From assembly GCA_029931535.1 (NCBI GenBank), contig JAQPZY010000871.1, positions 434,001 to 498,000 on the forward strand: a stretch of 64,000 nucleotides of DNA. The letters run 5' to 3'. Of this stretch, positions 45,266 to 57,765 are shown in pieces (position 1 is the first letter of the stretch; each line of letters starts with the position of its first letter). A program made the translations under genes and the position numbers. The notes under the pieces were generated by a model that saw nothing but the letters and a program-made list of their open reading frames with translations, ran no database searches and had not been told where the DNA came from. The DNA comes from Margaritifera margaritifera (lineage: Eukaryota; Mollusca; Bivalvia; Unionida; Margaritiferidae).

Positions 45266-45573
45266 GTAAAACTACTGCAGGTTTACCTGAAGTTTTGTAA
45301 ATTCCTCAGAAGATATGCTTGTGTAGGTAATCATATAGTCAAACCTGGTATTGCAACCACCTGCATATAATGACCACCTTTTTTGGTCTCTTAGACCCTC
45401 ATGTACTGCATATCGCGACCGGTGAAAGTCTTCTTTATTCCTTATCAGAATCAATCACCTGCATTGTAAAAAACATGATCTCACCTGATTAAGTGAACTG
45501 AATAATTATGCTCAATTAACATTGGCTTTGCTTATTTTTGGTTGAGTCTTTGCAATAAGAAGTGCTACTTCAT

Positions 45574-45683
45574 ACGAATCTTGTACCTATCCATCTATCA
45601 AACTGTCAATCTTGTACCTATCAATCTATCAAACTGTCAATCTTGTACCTATCAATCTATCAAACTGTCACTCTTGTACCTAT
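45574..45683. repeat. 31-bp minisatellite, left part
   Basis: The unit contains CAATCTTGTACCTATC and AATCTATCAAACTGT. The array continues at 46572 after the solo LTR. Confidence 0.9.
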
Positions 45684-46571
45684 TGTTACAACTAGGGGTA
45701 ATGTAACAAAAGAAAAGACACAAACAAGCTTTCAAGATTTAAAATACAATTATTTAATTATTTAATTTCCTAAAATATTAAAATATTTCAACAAACAATC
45801 AAAGTGAAAGAATTAAAAATAACTTACAGTATAGAATATCCTTAAAAGTCCTAAATTGTTCTAAAGTTCACTGATCCGGAAGTCAATCCAAATATTCCGA
45901 ATGTAGTATGTTCCGAATGAAGTAACCTTCACTGAACTAATGTGTTAATAAGAATAAGTTATATCCAAGTAATCCTTGCGAATATGGAATATCACAAGTT
46001 CTAGAAATGTTTCTGATAATTCCACGGAGCTGTATGATTATTAAAGTTGAAGAAACAGTACTAATCCAGAATGTACTGTATGATAATATCACAAAAGTAG
46101 AATATCCCACACACAAAATGAACCAAATTCGTTTATGACCTCTCACTCCAGTGTAGCTTTGAAGAATGCCAGAATACTGCTATTAATCCTATAATATAGT
46201 CTCCCACTATGCAGAAACAAAATAAAAACCCATTACGTCTTTGATAAACAACTGGGCATTTCGAAATATTGAAACCCTCTCCGAACCAATCAGAAATTAG
46301 GTTATGCATGACATCTCTAAAGTACTAGTGTACCAATATTTTAAACAGTCAATAAAGTATTTACTTTAGAAATGAATCATAGAATCTAGGTCAAAAGTTC
46401 AAACCTCATGCACTGAAAACACACAACATGACTAAAGCTTCAGTGAAATATCGATCAAAATTACCGTATATGTACTCACAGCAAGACAACAGCTGTTAGA
46501 CTAAGAACAGAGATCACAAACTAATAAACTATACCATTATTAAAAGAAAAATGATATATAATTCTGTAACA
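45684..46571. mobile_element. Solo LTR, 888 bp, inserted in a minisatellite
   Basis: It starts TGTTACA and ends TGTAACA, a 7-bp inverted repeat of TG..CA form, and is flanked by CTAT on both sides (45680-45683 and 46572-46575). It interrupts a 31-bp tandem array, which defines the insert exactly. No coding sequence. Size, TG..CA ends and a 4-bp duplication fit a solo LTR, probably Gypsy/Ty3-like; a DNA transposon with short ends is the alternative. Confidence 0.75.
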
Positions 46572-46865
46572 CTATAAAACTGTCAATCTTGTACCTATTC
46601 ATCTATCAGACTGTCAATCTTGTACCTATTCATCTATCAAACTGTCAATCTTGTACCTATTCATCTATCAGACTGTCAATCTTGTACCTATTCATCTTTT
46701 AAACTGTCAATCTTGTACCTATCAATCTACCAAACTGTCAATCTTGTACCTATCAAACTGACAATCTTCTACCTATCCATCTATCAAACTGACAATCTTG
46801 TACTTATTCATCTATCAAACTGTCCATCTTGTACCTATTTATCTATCAAACTGTCAATCTGCCCA
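46572..46865. repeat. 31-bp minisatellite, right part, ~9 copies
   Basis: CAAACTGTCAATCTTGTACC and TATTCATCTAT repeat, continuing the array at 45574-45683. Confidence 0.93.
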
Positions 46866-46924
46866 CTTGTCTACCCATCTCCTAGTTATCGGCCTGCCCA
46901 TTGAACTATGTACAGACTCTTGAA

Positions 46925-47720
46925 ATGGGTAATTATTCCAGATAAATGAAAATGGAATGCACCGCAAATGCAAATGAAATGCAGAATTAATGCAAATGAA
47001 ATGATGAATGCAATATGAAGGAGAATGCAAATGCTAACTGTAGAACACAGAAGGATGAATGGTTAAAGAGAAAAAAACTAAATGTGAATATGCATTCATG
47101 GATGGATTTTAAAATCTGTCTACCTGTATTTCAGGCTGCCACTAAATTTTCATGGTCAAAACCCCATTTGCATGATAAACCAAAACTCAGATTCTCTTCA
47201 TTCTTTACACTGATAATTTTTCACTACGTACAAGTCATCAAATTGTTCAGACAACTGCCATTGATGTGATAACATCATCACTGGTAGTTGTATCTACAAT
47301 TTGTATTTGATTGAAACAAAATAAGAAATAAAATTTGCTGACAAATATTCTACAATTATATTTTTACATTTATCATAAATTCCAATGCTCTCTTTTGATT
47401 TTGATGCATTTTACATTTTGTTAAACCACACTTTTAATATAAACAAGATACAAAAGCAGTTCTGTCCATTTAATACTATCAAAAATGGAAATCCTGACAT
47501 TGGAAAATGAATTCCAAATGAATGAAAATAAACAAAATGATGAAAGGAAGCGATAAATGCAAAATCAAAATGCATTTCTGAGACTGAAAACAAAAACAAC
47601 AGGATGATATCTGAATGCTATGAGGAATGGAATGCAAACAGAAAGCAAATGAAATGCAGAATGAACACAAATAAAATGCAAACAAAATGAAGATTTGGTA
47701 ACATTACCCATTTCAGGTTA
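46925..47720 (+). repeat. Dispersed repeat family D, copy 2
   Basis: Same block order as 9756-11410 but uninterrupted. It ends CCATTTCAGG just before a (TATG)n tract at 47718-47780. Confidence 0.7.
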
Positions 47721-47959
47721 TGTATGTATGTACATATGTATGTATGTACATGCGTAGGTATGTATGTATGTATGTATGTATCCACTAGAATCTGTGCATT
47801 ATTAGGGCCCCACATTAGGGTCACTCATCATTGTTACCACCAAAGCATTGCAATCCTGGATGCTATTTGGTGGTCAATTGCCTAGTACTTATAGATGTGC
47901 CTTTTTCAAGTTTCATCTTTTCAGGTCCAATTTGCCTTTTTACCATAAATCTCAAGTAT

Positions 47960-48080
47960 AGCAGATCCTTGGAACCAGCATAGTTCAGGAACCATTATGA
48001 TGAAGTTTGGAGTGTTTATAGACCTGACTGTGCCTTTTATGGTCTTTGTCTTGTCAACTCCACTTTTGATAGAGTTATGG
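47960..48080 (+). repeat. Family R3 fragment
   Basis: TTTATGGTCTTTGTCTTGTC..TTTTGATAGAGTTATGGCCCTTGA is a widespread-looking block also seen at 53485-53560 and, more distantly, 62640-63320. Confidence 0.5.
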
Positions 48081-48450
48081 CCCTTGACAACACAGACAAG
48101 GATTTCAAACCAGTAGATTTACAAATTTTGATCAGTAGATTGGCCTCTAAACCAGTACATTTTTATCGGCTTAAATGTTATGTTTCAAGGGGATGGAAAA
48201 CAAAACGAGTGCTTTTTTTGTGCCATAATATGTATTCTCTTCATACTATAAAAAAAACAGCAAGTTTAAACATGAATCAGATTCAGATTCTGACAGAAAA
48301 TGTTACAATAATAATTAATTAATAGTAGTCTGTATATGGTAAAATAATGAAAAAGGAAGAGTTGTTTATCTGATAGTTCACTGCAAAGATTTTTCTTTTA
48401 TAAAACCCAGTAGCATTTTTAGTTTCTTTCACAACATCGCTGTCTAGTGA
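48081..48450. other. Intron sequence with no recognised feature
   Basis: No motif seen. It may include part of the hAT-derived element that follows on the minus strand. Confidence 0.4.
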
Positions 48451-48816
48451 CTACTGATGACATTCATCATGATTATTAAGCTTCACACTTAACAGGCTCT
48501 CAACAGTTCTCTGGTCCAGATTTCCCCATGAATCACTTTGTATTTTGCGAAGAATGGAGACTGTCCTCTCTGTATCGGCATTAGAATGTTGTAATGACAG
48601 GACAACCACGCTCAGTCTGCAAAGAAGTTCTAACTTCAGTTTTCCTGTTGCTGGGTTTGTAAGGTTGCTGACTACTCTCCAAAACTCCTCCAAGCTATGT
48701 TCACCCCAAGGAGGAAGTTCCTGACTTGGACTTGGGATGTATTCCTGAGTCTCATCCTCAAGGGCTTCTTTCTCTTCATGGCTCAGATCCAAAAATCTGT
48801 TTGCAAGTTTCACCAC
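48451..48816 (-). pseudogene. hAT transposase C-terminal dimerisation domain remnant
   Basis: The 121-codon minus-strand frame has HSLEEFWRVVSNLTNPATGK, LLCRLSVVVLSLQHSNADTE and RTVSILRKIQSDSWGNLDQR. W..V......G...... L..L......L..HSNAD.ER.FS..R.I......L is the hAT C-terminal dimerisation signature. No upstream transposase is found beyond 48816. It is on the opposite strand to the hAT remnant at 38100-38575, so it is a separate insertion. No splice sites suggest host use, though the frame is intact. Confidence 0.8.
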
Positions 48817-50645
48817 TGTAAATAAAAAAAATAAAGACTGATTTAGACTTCAAATAAAAATGAAAAAAATACATGATGCTTTTATGAATAATTTATCCAA
48901 ACTTTAAAATTAATTACCTTGTAATATATTTTTAACATATATTTTATCTAGGGCTTGAACTTAATGTATGTGCATGAAAACTTCAAATAGTTTATGAAAT
49001 ACAAAAGATGCATACCTTTGGAACACACAATACAAACTCATGACCTTTGCTACTCACCTGTACACACTTAAACTCTGATATCCAGGCATTGTTGAACTTG
49101 TAATATTTCATAACCAGTTGTGTTTTAGCATTGGGAGAAAGCATACATTTTGAATGGTCGGTCTCTTCGTTTTATTTCCCCTCTGCCAAGGGTCGGCCGA
49201 TTTTCATCAAAGGCTCAGAAGACATCATAGACCACCTTTTATCCCTTTATAACTTATAATACTTCAAAAAAATCCTGCATTTGGCCTTAAACTCCTCAAA
49301 TTCCAACAATAAGGTAATCAATTAGCAGGTTGTTGTGTACACACGGCAGCTGTTCTTTAACAATTCTATTGCTCTGCCACGCATCATCGCACCAGTCATT
49401 GTAGTGGTGGAGCATTTCCAGTCCCCAGTAGACTGGTTCTGGTTGGTTTCTCTAATGTGTTGGTAGAACATGTAAACATACCATGTTTGTTTTGGGGTTT
49501 TTTGATAAAAAAATTTACAAAATTCTTTCAATTTTCAAATGCGGTAGATTTTAACTACATGTACTAAACGGTAAGTGCGGTAGACGACTTTTAAAATGGT
49601 ATTTTTAGCCTACCGCCGGTAGAATCACATGTATGCATGTGATGTTGCTTGTAGTCAGCATAGCCTTAGGAGAGAGGGTACAGTTGATTGCACATACTTA
49701 CACACATCAATCTACTTTATGTTGTTGGATGAAGATTTTCGTGAAAAATGTGGATAGATCAACATTAAATAGAAAGTATTAATTAATCCCAATACATACA
49801 GGCATTAAATATAATTCAGTCTTAACCAGTGTACAAAGCCCTATTACTATAACAACAGCAATAGACTGACTTAACGACAGTATTTTAATTGGTGAGTGTT
49901 TTGAATCATCAGAACAGTGATAGGTGCATATGAAAACAAATGCAATGGGGAATATCTGTCTGATGTAAGGAAAGAAGAATCTTAAAATAATATATTTAGT
50001 GATGTTATAGAATTTCCAAAAATAACATGATGAAAATATTGTTGGTACTTCTGTTAAGTGATCAATTATGCTTTTCTTCTTTTGCGTTATTCATGTAATA
50101 AAAGTTCTTTTATCTAGAGAACAGCAACGGTGAGTGCCCATTTTTATTTTATATTTGGAAACAACAGACTCCACTTTGTATGTGTGGATACTATTTTAAA
50201 ATTCTCTTTGGTAGAAATAATGTTAATTTTTAAATTTTTCTAATAATGGGTAAAATTTTTAATTTTAACAATTATTTACCCCATCTAATGTATTATCAAA
50301 TTAGTTATATCAGCAACTAAGGAGCTGTGAGTCTATGTTATGCTAATATTGGAACCATGTAGATTTACCTAATAGATGAATAAAACATTCAAACATTACC
50401 TTTGCAAGATGTTGTGTAACTTTTCAGTTTTTCTTACCATGGGTCAGAATTTCTGTTCTCAACAATTATATATGTCACTGAAACATCACTCTTTGTGAGC
50501 TTCCCTAAAAAAAAGTCACATGGTAACATACACTTATTTATTATTTCCACCAAAACCTTCTCTTCACATAGAAAAACTTGCAAGCAAATCTCTTTGATAG
50601 ATCAATCTATTTTCATCTTTAAGAACCATTCAACATATTCTGATG
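48817..50645. other. Intron sequence with no recognised feature
   Basis: AT-rich; no tandem array or coding segment recognised before the 38-bp array. Confidence 0.5.
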
Positions 50646-53495
50646 CAATTTTGTATGAACATTGTCTCATAGACCTAGATATGTAATTTAGTATGAACAT
50701 TGTCTCAAAGACCTAGATATGTAATTTGGTATGAACATTGTCTCAAAGACCTAGATATGTAATTTAGTATGAACATTGTCTCAAAGACCTAGATATGTAA
50801 TTTAGTATGAACATTGTCTCAAAGACCTAGATATGTAATTTGGTATGAACATTGTCTCAAAGACCTAGATATGTAATTTGTTATGAACATTGTCTCATAG
50901 AATTAGATATGTAATTTAATATGAACATTGTCTCAAAGACCTAGATATGCAATTTGGTATGAACATTGTCTCATAGACATAGATATGCAATTTGGTATGA
51001 ACATTGTCTCATAGACATAGATATGCAATTTGGTATGAACATTGTCTCATAGACATAGATATGCAATTTGGTATGAACATTGTCTCATAGACCTAGATAT
51101 GCAATTTGGTATGAACATTGTCTCAAAGACCTAGATATGTAATTTGGTATGAACATTGTCTCAAAGACATAGATATGCAATTTGGTATGAACATTATTTC
51201 ATAGACCTAGATATGCAATTTGGTATGAACATTGTCTCATAGACCTAGATATGCAATTTATTATGAACATTGTCTCATAGACATAGATATGCAATTTGGT
51301 ATGAACATTGTCTCAAAGACCTAGATATGCAATTTGGTATGAACATTGTCTCATAGACATAGATATGCAATTTGGTATGAACATTGTCTCATAGACCTAG
51401 ATATGTAATTTGGTATGAACATTGTCTCAAAGACCTAGATATGCAATTTGGTATGAACATTGTCTCAAAGAAAAGATATGCAATTTGGTATGAACATTGT
51501 CTCAAAGACCTAGATATGCAATTTGGTATGAACATTGTCTCATAGACCTAGATATGCAATTTGGTATGAACATTGTCTCAAAGAAAAGATATGCAATTTG
51601 GTATGAACATTGTCTCAAAGACCTAGATATGCAATTTGGTATGAACATTGTCTCATAGACCTAGATATGCAATTTGGTATGAACATTGTCTCAAAGAAAA
51701 GATATGCAATTTGGTATGAACATTGTCTCAAAGACCTAGATATGCAATTTGGTATGAACATTGTCTCAAAGACCTAGATGTGCAATTTGGTATAAACATT
51801 GTCTCAAAGACCGAGATATGCCATTTGGTATGAACATTGTCTCATAGACCTAGATATGCAATTTGGTATGAACATTGTCTCAAAGACCTAGATATGTAAT
51901 TTGGTATGAACATTGTCTCAAAGACCTAGATGTGCAATTTGGTATGAACATTGTCTCAAAGACCTAGATATGCAATTTGGTATGAACATTGTCTCAAAGA
52001 CCTAGATATGTAATTTGGTATGAACATTGTCTCAAAGACCTAGATGTACAATTTGGTATGAACATTGTCTCAAAGACCTAGATGTACAATTTGGTATGAA
52101 CATTGTCTCATAGACCTAGATGTACAATTTGGTATGAACATTGTCTCATAGACCTAGATGTGCAATTTAGTATGAACATTGTCTCAAAGACCTAGATGTA
52201 CAATTTGGTATGAACATTGTCTCAAAGACCTAGATGTACAATTTGGTATGAACATTGTCTCATAGACATAGATATGCAATTTGGTATGAACATTGTCTCA
52301 AAGACCTAGATGTGCAATTTGGTATGAACATTGTCTCAAAGACCTAGATGTACAATTTGGTATGAACATTGTCTCATAGACATAGATATGCAATTTGGTA
52401 TGAACATTGTCTCAAAGACCTAGATGTACAATTTGGTATGAACATTGTCTCAAAGACCTAGATGTACAATTTGGTATGAACATTGTCTCAAAGACCTAGA
52501 TATGCAATTTGGTATGAACATTGTCTCAAAGATCTAGATGTACAATTTGGTATGAACATTGTCTCATAGACCTAGATATGCAATTTGGTATGAACATTGT
52601 CTCAAAGACCTAGATATGTAATTTGGTATGAACATTGTCTCAAAGACCTAGATATGTAATTTGGTATGAACATTGTCTCATAGACCTAGATATGCAATTT
52701 GGTATAAACATTGTCTCATAGACCTAGATATGCAATTTGGTATGAACATTGTCTCATAGACCTAGATATGCAATTTGGTATGAACATTGTCTCAAAGACC
52801 TAGATATGCAATTTGGTATGAACATTGTCTCATAGACATAGATATGCAATTTGGTATGAACATTGTCTCATAGACATAGATGTGCAATTTGGTATAAACA
52901 TTGTCTCATAGACCTAGATATGCAATTTGGTATGAACATTGTCTCAAAGACCTAGATATGCAATTTGGTATGAACATTGTCTCATAGACATAGATATGTA
53001 ATTTGGTATGAACATTGTCTCATAGACATAGATATGCAATTTGGTATGAACATTGTCTCATAGACATAGATATGTAATTTGGTATGAACATTGTCTCATA
53101 GACCTAGATATGCAATTTGGTATGAACATTGTCTCAAAGACCTAGATATGTAATTTGGTATGAACATTGTCTCAAAGACCTAGATGTACAATTTGGTATG
53201 AACATTGTCTCATAGACCTAGATATGCAATTTGGTATGAACATTGTCTCAAACACCTAGATATGTAATTTGGTATGAACATTGTCTCAAAGACCTAGATG
53301 TACAATTTGGTATGAACATTGTCTCAAAGACCTAGATGCAATTTGGTATGAACATTGTCTCAAAGACCTAGATATGCAATTTGGTATGAACATTGTCTCA
53401 TAGACCTAGATGTACAATTTGGTATGAACATTGTCTCAAAGACCTAGATGTACAATTTGGTATGAACATTGTCTCATAGACCTAGATATGCCATT
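50646..53495. repeat. 38-bp minisatellite, ~75 copies
   Basis: The unit reads CCTAGATATGCAATTTGGTA then TGAACATTGTCTCAAAGA. Variable positions (AAAGACC/ATAGACC/ATAGACA, TATGC/TATGT/TGTAC) group copies into zones. Around 51467-51706 a three-unit block of 113 bp marked by AAAGAAAAGATATG occurs three times. The largest array by copy number in the window. Confidence 0.97.
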
Positions 53496-53560
53496 TATGG
53501 GTTTTGTCATGTCAGTTCCATTTTGGATAGAGTTATGACCCTCGACAATCACAGTGCAAC
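53485..53560 (+). repeat. Family R3 fragment at the array edge
   Basis: TTTATGGGTTTTGTCATGTC..GGATAGAGTTATGACCCTCGA resembles 48025-48080. The 38-bp array may have expanded inside such a repeat. Confidence 0.5.
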
Positions 53561-54905
53561 CCTGCTATATGGTGCTACTTTATAACACAAATTAGGACAT
53601 AACATGATCGTGGTGTGGCTCCCAAAATTTTACAATAATTTTACCAATTTCTTTAAGTTTCTACAAAGTTTTAGGTCCAAAATAAACAAGAGTTTGATTT
53701 AATAATTTGGGAAGATGTTTTTGTATTCCTGAAGAAAAAAATGCTTAAAAAAGCTGATAACTCTTAATCTAATTATGATTGAACCATCAACAATAAAACC
53801 ATTCAGTCTTCTTTATGTTTGTCTTCAATGCATCCTGTGTACAATCCTTGCTTAGTCCATGGTAACCAACAGCCAATAGATGTTTGCTTAGTCAACTGGC
53901 ATAAACAACCAAGCACCAAACAATACTATGGTCAAAAAAGGTTTCTCACCCAAATGTATAAATCAATTAATTTACCTACCTAATTAAGTAATTGCTAATC
54001 ATCAGTGTCAGTCTCACAGCATAAGGTTGTTGAAATGATTGGGCATTGCTTTATAAAAAAACTGAAACAAGAATGAAAGCTGCCATCATGCACACCTGGC
54101 TTAACTGTGTTGTCAGGCAATCATCACACAATCGACTGACCAGTTAATCACATCCAGTCCCACCCCCAAAAAATGTACCCCATTTGTTTGTTAGCAATTA
54201 TTATTGTTGTACTCTCAGTAGTTGAAAGTATTATGTACTATACTTAGATTCATTAGAATATAGCAGGGAAAATTCTTGGTGTTTGAAATTTATACAGACA
54301 ACACTTGATGATTTCTGCTTGTACATGTGTATACATACTGAACCGTAAATGTTCTTTATCTTTCCTTATGTTATTTTGGGATTATTTGTTGCATTGAATT
54401 CTGACACATCATGATGATCAGTGCTGAAATGACTAATGACTAACACGTATGCTTCTTTGTGCAAATTTTCGATGGAATTATTGTGGATTCACTGTTATGG
54501 ATGCAATCAGATCATATGGTGCATACGTGTATCCATAATTTAGCTATTCATGCAGTACTAAAGAAATCAGATAGCCTGACGCCCAGGGACCAAATACATC
54601 TAGATTGATCCCTCCCATATTCTAAGTGAATTGCCATTGGGCTTGTCAAATATATAGTACATACATTTTTTTTCATTGAACAAAAGGAAATCAGTAATAT
54701 ATCCGTACCTTATTCCTTCAAGCATATAATGTACATACCGGGTACCTGATTTATTGCTGAAATTTAGCGCATTGCCCTAGTTATGAGTATAGCAATATGC
54801 TCTTTTAAATTCTTGTACAAGGTTTGATGAAGAAATACTCAATTCAGATTTGGTGATTATGAATACTAATGTTTACTTCTTAATCACTGATCACTGTGCA
54901 CCTTC
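53561..54905. other. Intron sequence with no recognised feature
   Basis: No tandem array, splice-flanked coding segment or transposon signature recognised. Confidence 0.5.
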
Positions 54906-54911
54906 TTTTTT

Positions 54912-55150
54912 ATATTAGCATATCAACTTCAATACAAATCCAGTGCTTTATGTACAAATTTGCATACATATACCAAGTAGTGACATATTAGCATATCAAC
55001 TTCAATACAAATCCAGTGCTTTATGTACAAATTTGCATACATATACCAAGTAGTGACAGAGTCCATACAATAGATACATATACCAAGTAGTGACAGAGTT
55101 CATACAATAGATACATATACCAAGTAGTGACAAAGTCCATACAATAGATA
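54912..55150. repeat. Nested tandem duplications (72-bp x2, then 37-bp x3)
   Basis: ATATTAGCATATCAACTTCA..GTGCTTTATGTACAAATTTG is doubled. Its end, CATATACCAAGTAGTGACA, is then repeated with GAGTCCATACAATAGATA. Confidence 0.9.
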
Positions 55151-55687
55151 CTTATTGCCAGTGAATAATTCATGAAAATTGTGACCCAGTATTGTCTCCA
55201 GGCCACTAGTCAGGGTAAGGAGCTGGTTGCTTCTCACAGCATTTTAAGGCAGTAAGGTCTCCTCTGATGACATCCTCTTTACAAAAGAAAGTATTTTTAT
55301 ATACTCCACTGCTGTTATCACTGCAAGTGAAAAAACAGGAGTAAATGATGCCATGTTGATATACTTCACCCTGTATTTAAGATCATATTATGAATGCAAT
55401 TGAAAAAACATGAGTAAATGATACCATGTTGATGCCCAAATGGCTCATGTAGAATGCTACTATATGTAGTGTATTAAACCTCTGGAGATTTAAGACAGGG
55501 CTACCCCCATGAAGGGCAGGGCACACCCCAAGGAGAACAGGGAACATTCCAGAGAGGGCAGTGCACCACTTTGGGAGGGATAACACTGTGAACAATATTG
55601 ACAAAATTTACAAATATATATTTAAAGCTGAAATATGATTTAAAGCAGCCAACAGTTGTCACATTTATTTCTTCTATACACCTTTAG

Positions 55688-55857
55688 GTTCACAAGGGTG
55701 TCAGTGGTTTTGTTAAGGATGGTAATACCGGGGGACCAATCAGCGGGGTCAGTATCATTGTCGAGGGGATCAACCACACCATATACACAGCCGAGGATGG
55801 AGATTTCTGGCGGTTACTTGCACCAGGAGTTTATAATATTAAAGCCAGTCATCCAGG
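55688..55857 (+). CDS. CPD: CPD exon: transthyretin-like subdomain of domain B
   Basis: The exon is 170 nt; phase 0 in, phase 2 out; acceptor CACCTTTAG, donor CCAGG|GTATGAG. It encodes [20 protein letters not shown] then [18 protein letters not shown] and [19 protein letters not shown]. The motifs V-H-K-G-V-x-G-F-V, D-F-W-R-L-L-x-P-G-x-Y and I-x-A are typical of CPD TTL domains. NHT is a potential N-glycosylation site. The exon joins ..VYMGQ upstream and ..G-YDTQSM downstream. Its last ~17 nt and donor are repeated in the 63-bp array that follows at once. Confidence 0.95.
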
Positions 55858-56282
55858 GTATGAGATGTTACATAATTCTTATATAATGTTTGTGTATTCT
55901 CAGTAAGCCAGTCATCCAGGGTATGAGATGTTACATAATTCTTATATAATGTTTGTGTATTCTCAGTAAGCCCATCATCCAGGGTATGAGATGTTACATA
56001 ATTCTTATTTAATGTTTGTGTATTCTCAGTAAGCCAGTCATCCAGGGTATGAGATGTTACATAATTCTTATTTAATGTTTGTGTATTCTCAGTAAGCCAG
56101 TCATCCAGGGTATGAGATGTTACATAATTCTTATATAATGTTTGTATATTCTCAGTAAGCCCATCATCCAGGGTATGAGATGTTACATAATTCTTATATA
56201 ATGTTTGTATATTCTCAGTAAGCCCATCATCCAGGGTATGAGATGTTACATAATTCTTATTTAATGTTTGTGTATTCTCAGT
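55841..56282 (+). repeat. 63-bp minisatellite containing an exon end and donor, 7 copies
   Basis: Copy 1 is the end of exon 55688-55857 (AGCCAGTCATCCAGG) with its donor GTATGAG. The next units read GTATGAGATGTTACATAATT, CTTATATAATGTTTGTGTAT and TCTCAGTAAGCCAGTCATCC. All keep CCAGG|GTATGAG. Each unit also has TGTATTCTCAG, an acceptor-like site, 17 nt before the donor. The 156-codon minus-strand ORF across it is an artefact. Confidence 0.95.
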
Positions 56283-56289
56283 ATGGAAA

Positions 56290-57125
56290 GATCCTTGAAA
56301 TAAAATCAAAATTATTTTTTGGAGGATTTTGTTGTTGTTGTGGGTAACAAATATCCATGCAAGTTTTTGTTGCGATAAGGTGTTAAGGAAAAACAGTGTG
56401 ATCCCACAAAAATATGATTTCTATGAAATCCACCATATACTCCCAATGCATGAAATGTATATGCTATGAATACCTATGATTTACAGTATTCCCTTGCCTG
56501 CATTAGTAACCTCTCTTTATATTTTTTACCTACATATTTTACTGTATTAACATTTTGCAGAATTTCAACTTCTTTACCTTTTATCTTTTACCTTGTAGTA
56601 CAATCTTGTTTACATTTGTTTGGAAGGGTTTATCTTCCTAAAGTTTTTTAAAATCTTTATGTTTACATTTTGACCATGTATCTTTTAGCTTGTAGTATTT
56701 TATGTTTTGATGTTTGTTTTTGAAGTGTTTATCTTCCTAAAGTTTTTTGTGCAATTCTTTATATTTACATTTTAAGAAGTTAAGAAAAATCATCTAGTAC
56801 AGTATAGTGGAAGTCAAGACATAGTTTAAATGATAGTTTTGTTGAAATTGTGAATATGTTTCTTTAGCAAGTAGAACTTGCACATGAGAGAAACGATTGA
56901 ATCTTGTCAAATTATACCCAGTTGTTTAAAGTTTAGCTTTGCTTGTTGTCATCAGTCATAGAGCAAGTTTTAATAAGCACATCCCATGATTTTAAGATGT
57001 GTGAATTTCTGGTAGTTTTATTCCCTTTTCATTGTGCTAAATCATTGCAATTTGTAACCAGGCAACCAACATTTTCCCATATACAGGAAAATAACGATGT
57101 CATCTTCATGCAATAGTTTTTTCAT
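56290..57125. other. Intron sequence with no recognised feature
   Basis: Two diverged T-rich stretches with GTTTATCTTCCTAAAGTTTT repeat each other (~56625 and ~56728). Otherwise nothing recognised before exon 57132. Confidence 0.45.
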
Positions 57126-57131
57126 CATCAG

Positions 57132-57514
57132 CTATGATACCCAGTCCATGGCAGTGAGAGTAACAATAGGCGCAGCTGTCCAGGTGAACTTCTCCCTCCC
57201 CAAGGCCCCAATTTTGGAATGGTCCAAGGAACAGGACTTTGATATTCAAGAAAATCTGAGAAAGGATGGGTACTTGACAAATAATATGATGCTAGATGAG
57301 CTAAGAAACCTGTCACTGGCTCATACAAATATAATGGAGTTCAGGATCTTGCAGAAGACAGTTGAAAATCAATCTGTCCCATTGGTCCATTTGTCCACAG
57401 ATCTGGCCAATCATCAGACAGCAGAGCCTCATGTGCTTTTGATTGGTGGTCTCCACGGTGATAGTCCAGTAGGAGGAGATATGTTAATGAGACTCATCCG
57501 CCATCTTGTGATAG
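57132..57514 (+). CDS. CPD: CPD exon: end of TTL B and start of domain C
   Basis: The exon is 383 nt, the largest seen; acceptor TTTCATCATCAG, donor ATAG|GTGAGA. It opens with YDTQSMAVRVTIGAAVQVNF, the last TTL strands, then passes without an intron into domain C: LTNNMMLDELRNLS, later EPHVLLIGGLHGDSPVGGDM and LMRLIRHLVIG. GLHGDSPVGG aligns with [10 protein letters not shown] of domain B: His69 remains, but the zinc ligand Glu72 is Ser. Domain C is therefore expected to be inactive, as domain III of vertebrate CPD is. It lacks introns matching those between TTL A and domain B (19422/24981) and at 25231/27032. Confidence 0.94.
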
Positions 57515-57609
57515 GTGAGACAAGGCAAATGTCATGTCGTTACATTTTTTGGCAAAGAATTTTTTAAAAATAAAACCTACTGTATATACTCACTTATAAG
57601 TCAAGTCTA

Positions 57610-57765
57610 AATGCACAGACCAAGATCTGCCAGCACATTATGTGAGGACAGATCTGGGTCTATGCAGTTTGTCAGGAGTAATCAGTAGAGCAAACAACAT
57701 AGACCTTATCTGCCAGCATATTATGTGATGGCAGATTGGGTCTGTGTTGTTTGCAGTTGGACTCA
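57610..57765. repeat. Imperfect ~90-bp duplication
   Basis: Two copies around ATCTGCCAGCACATTATGTGA and CAGATCTGGGTCTATGCAG. Confidence 0.75.

Noticed and set aside
50646..53495. CRISPR array
   Set aside because: Units follow each other directly with no unique spacers, and the host gene has spliced introns; this is a eukaryotic minisatellite.
55839..56309. Minus-strand 156-codon repeat ORF
   Set aside because: Antisense of the 63-bp exon-donor array.
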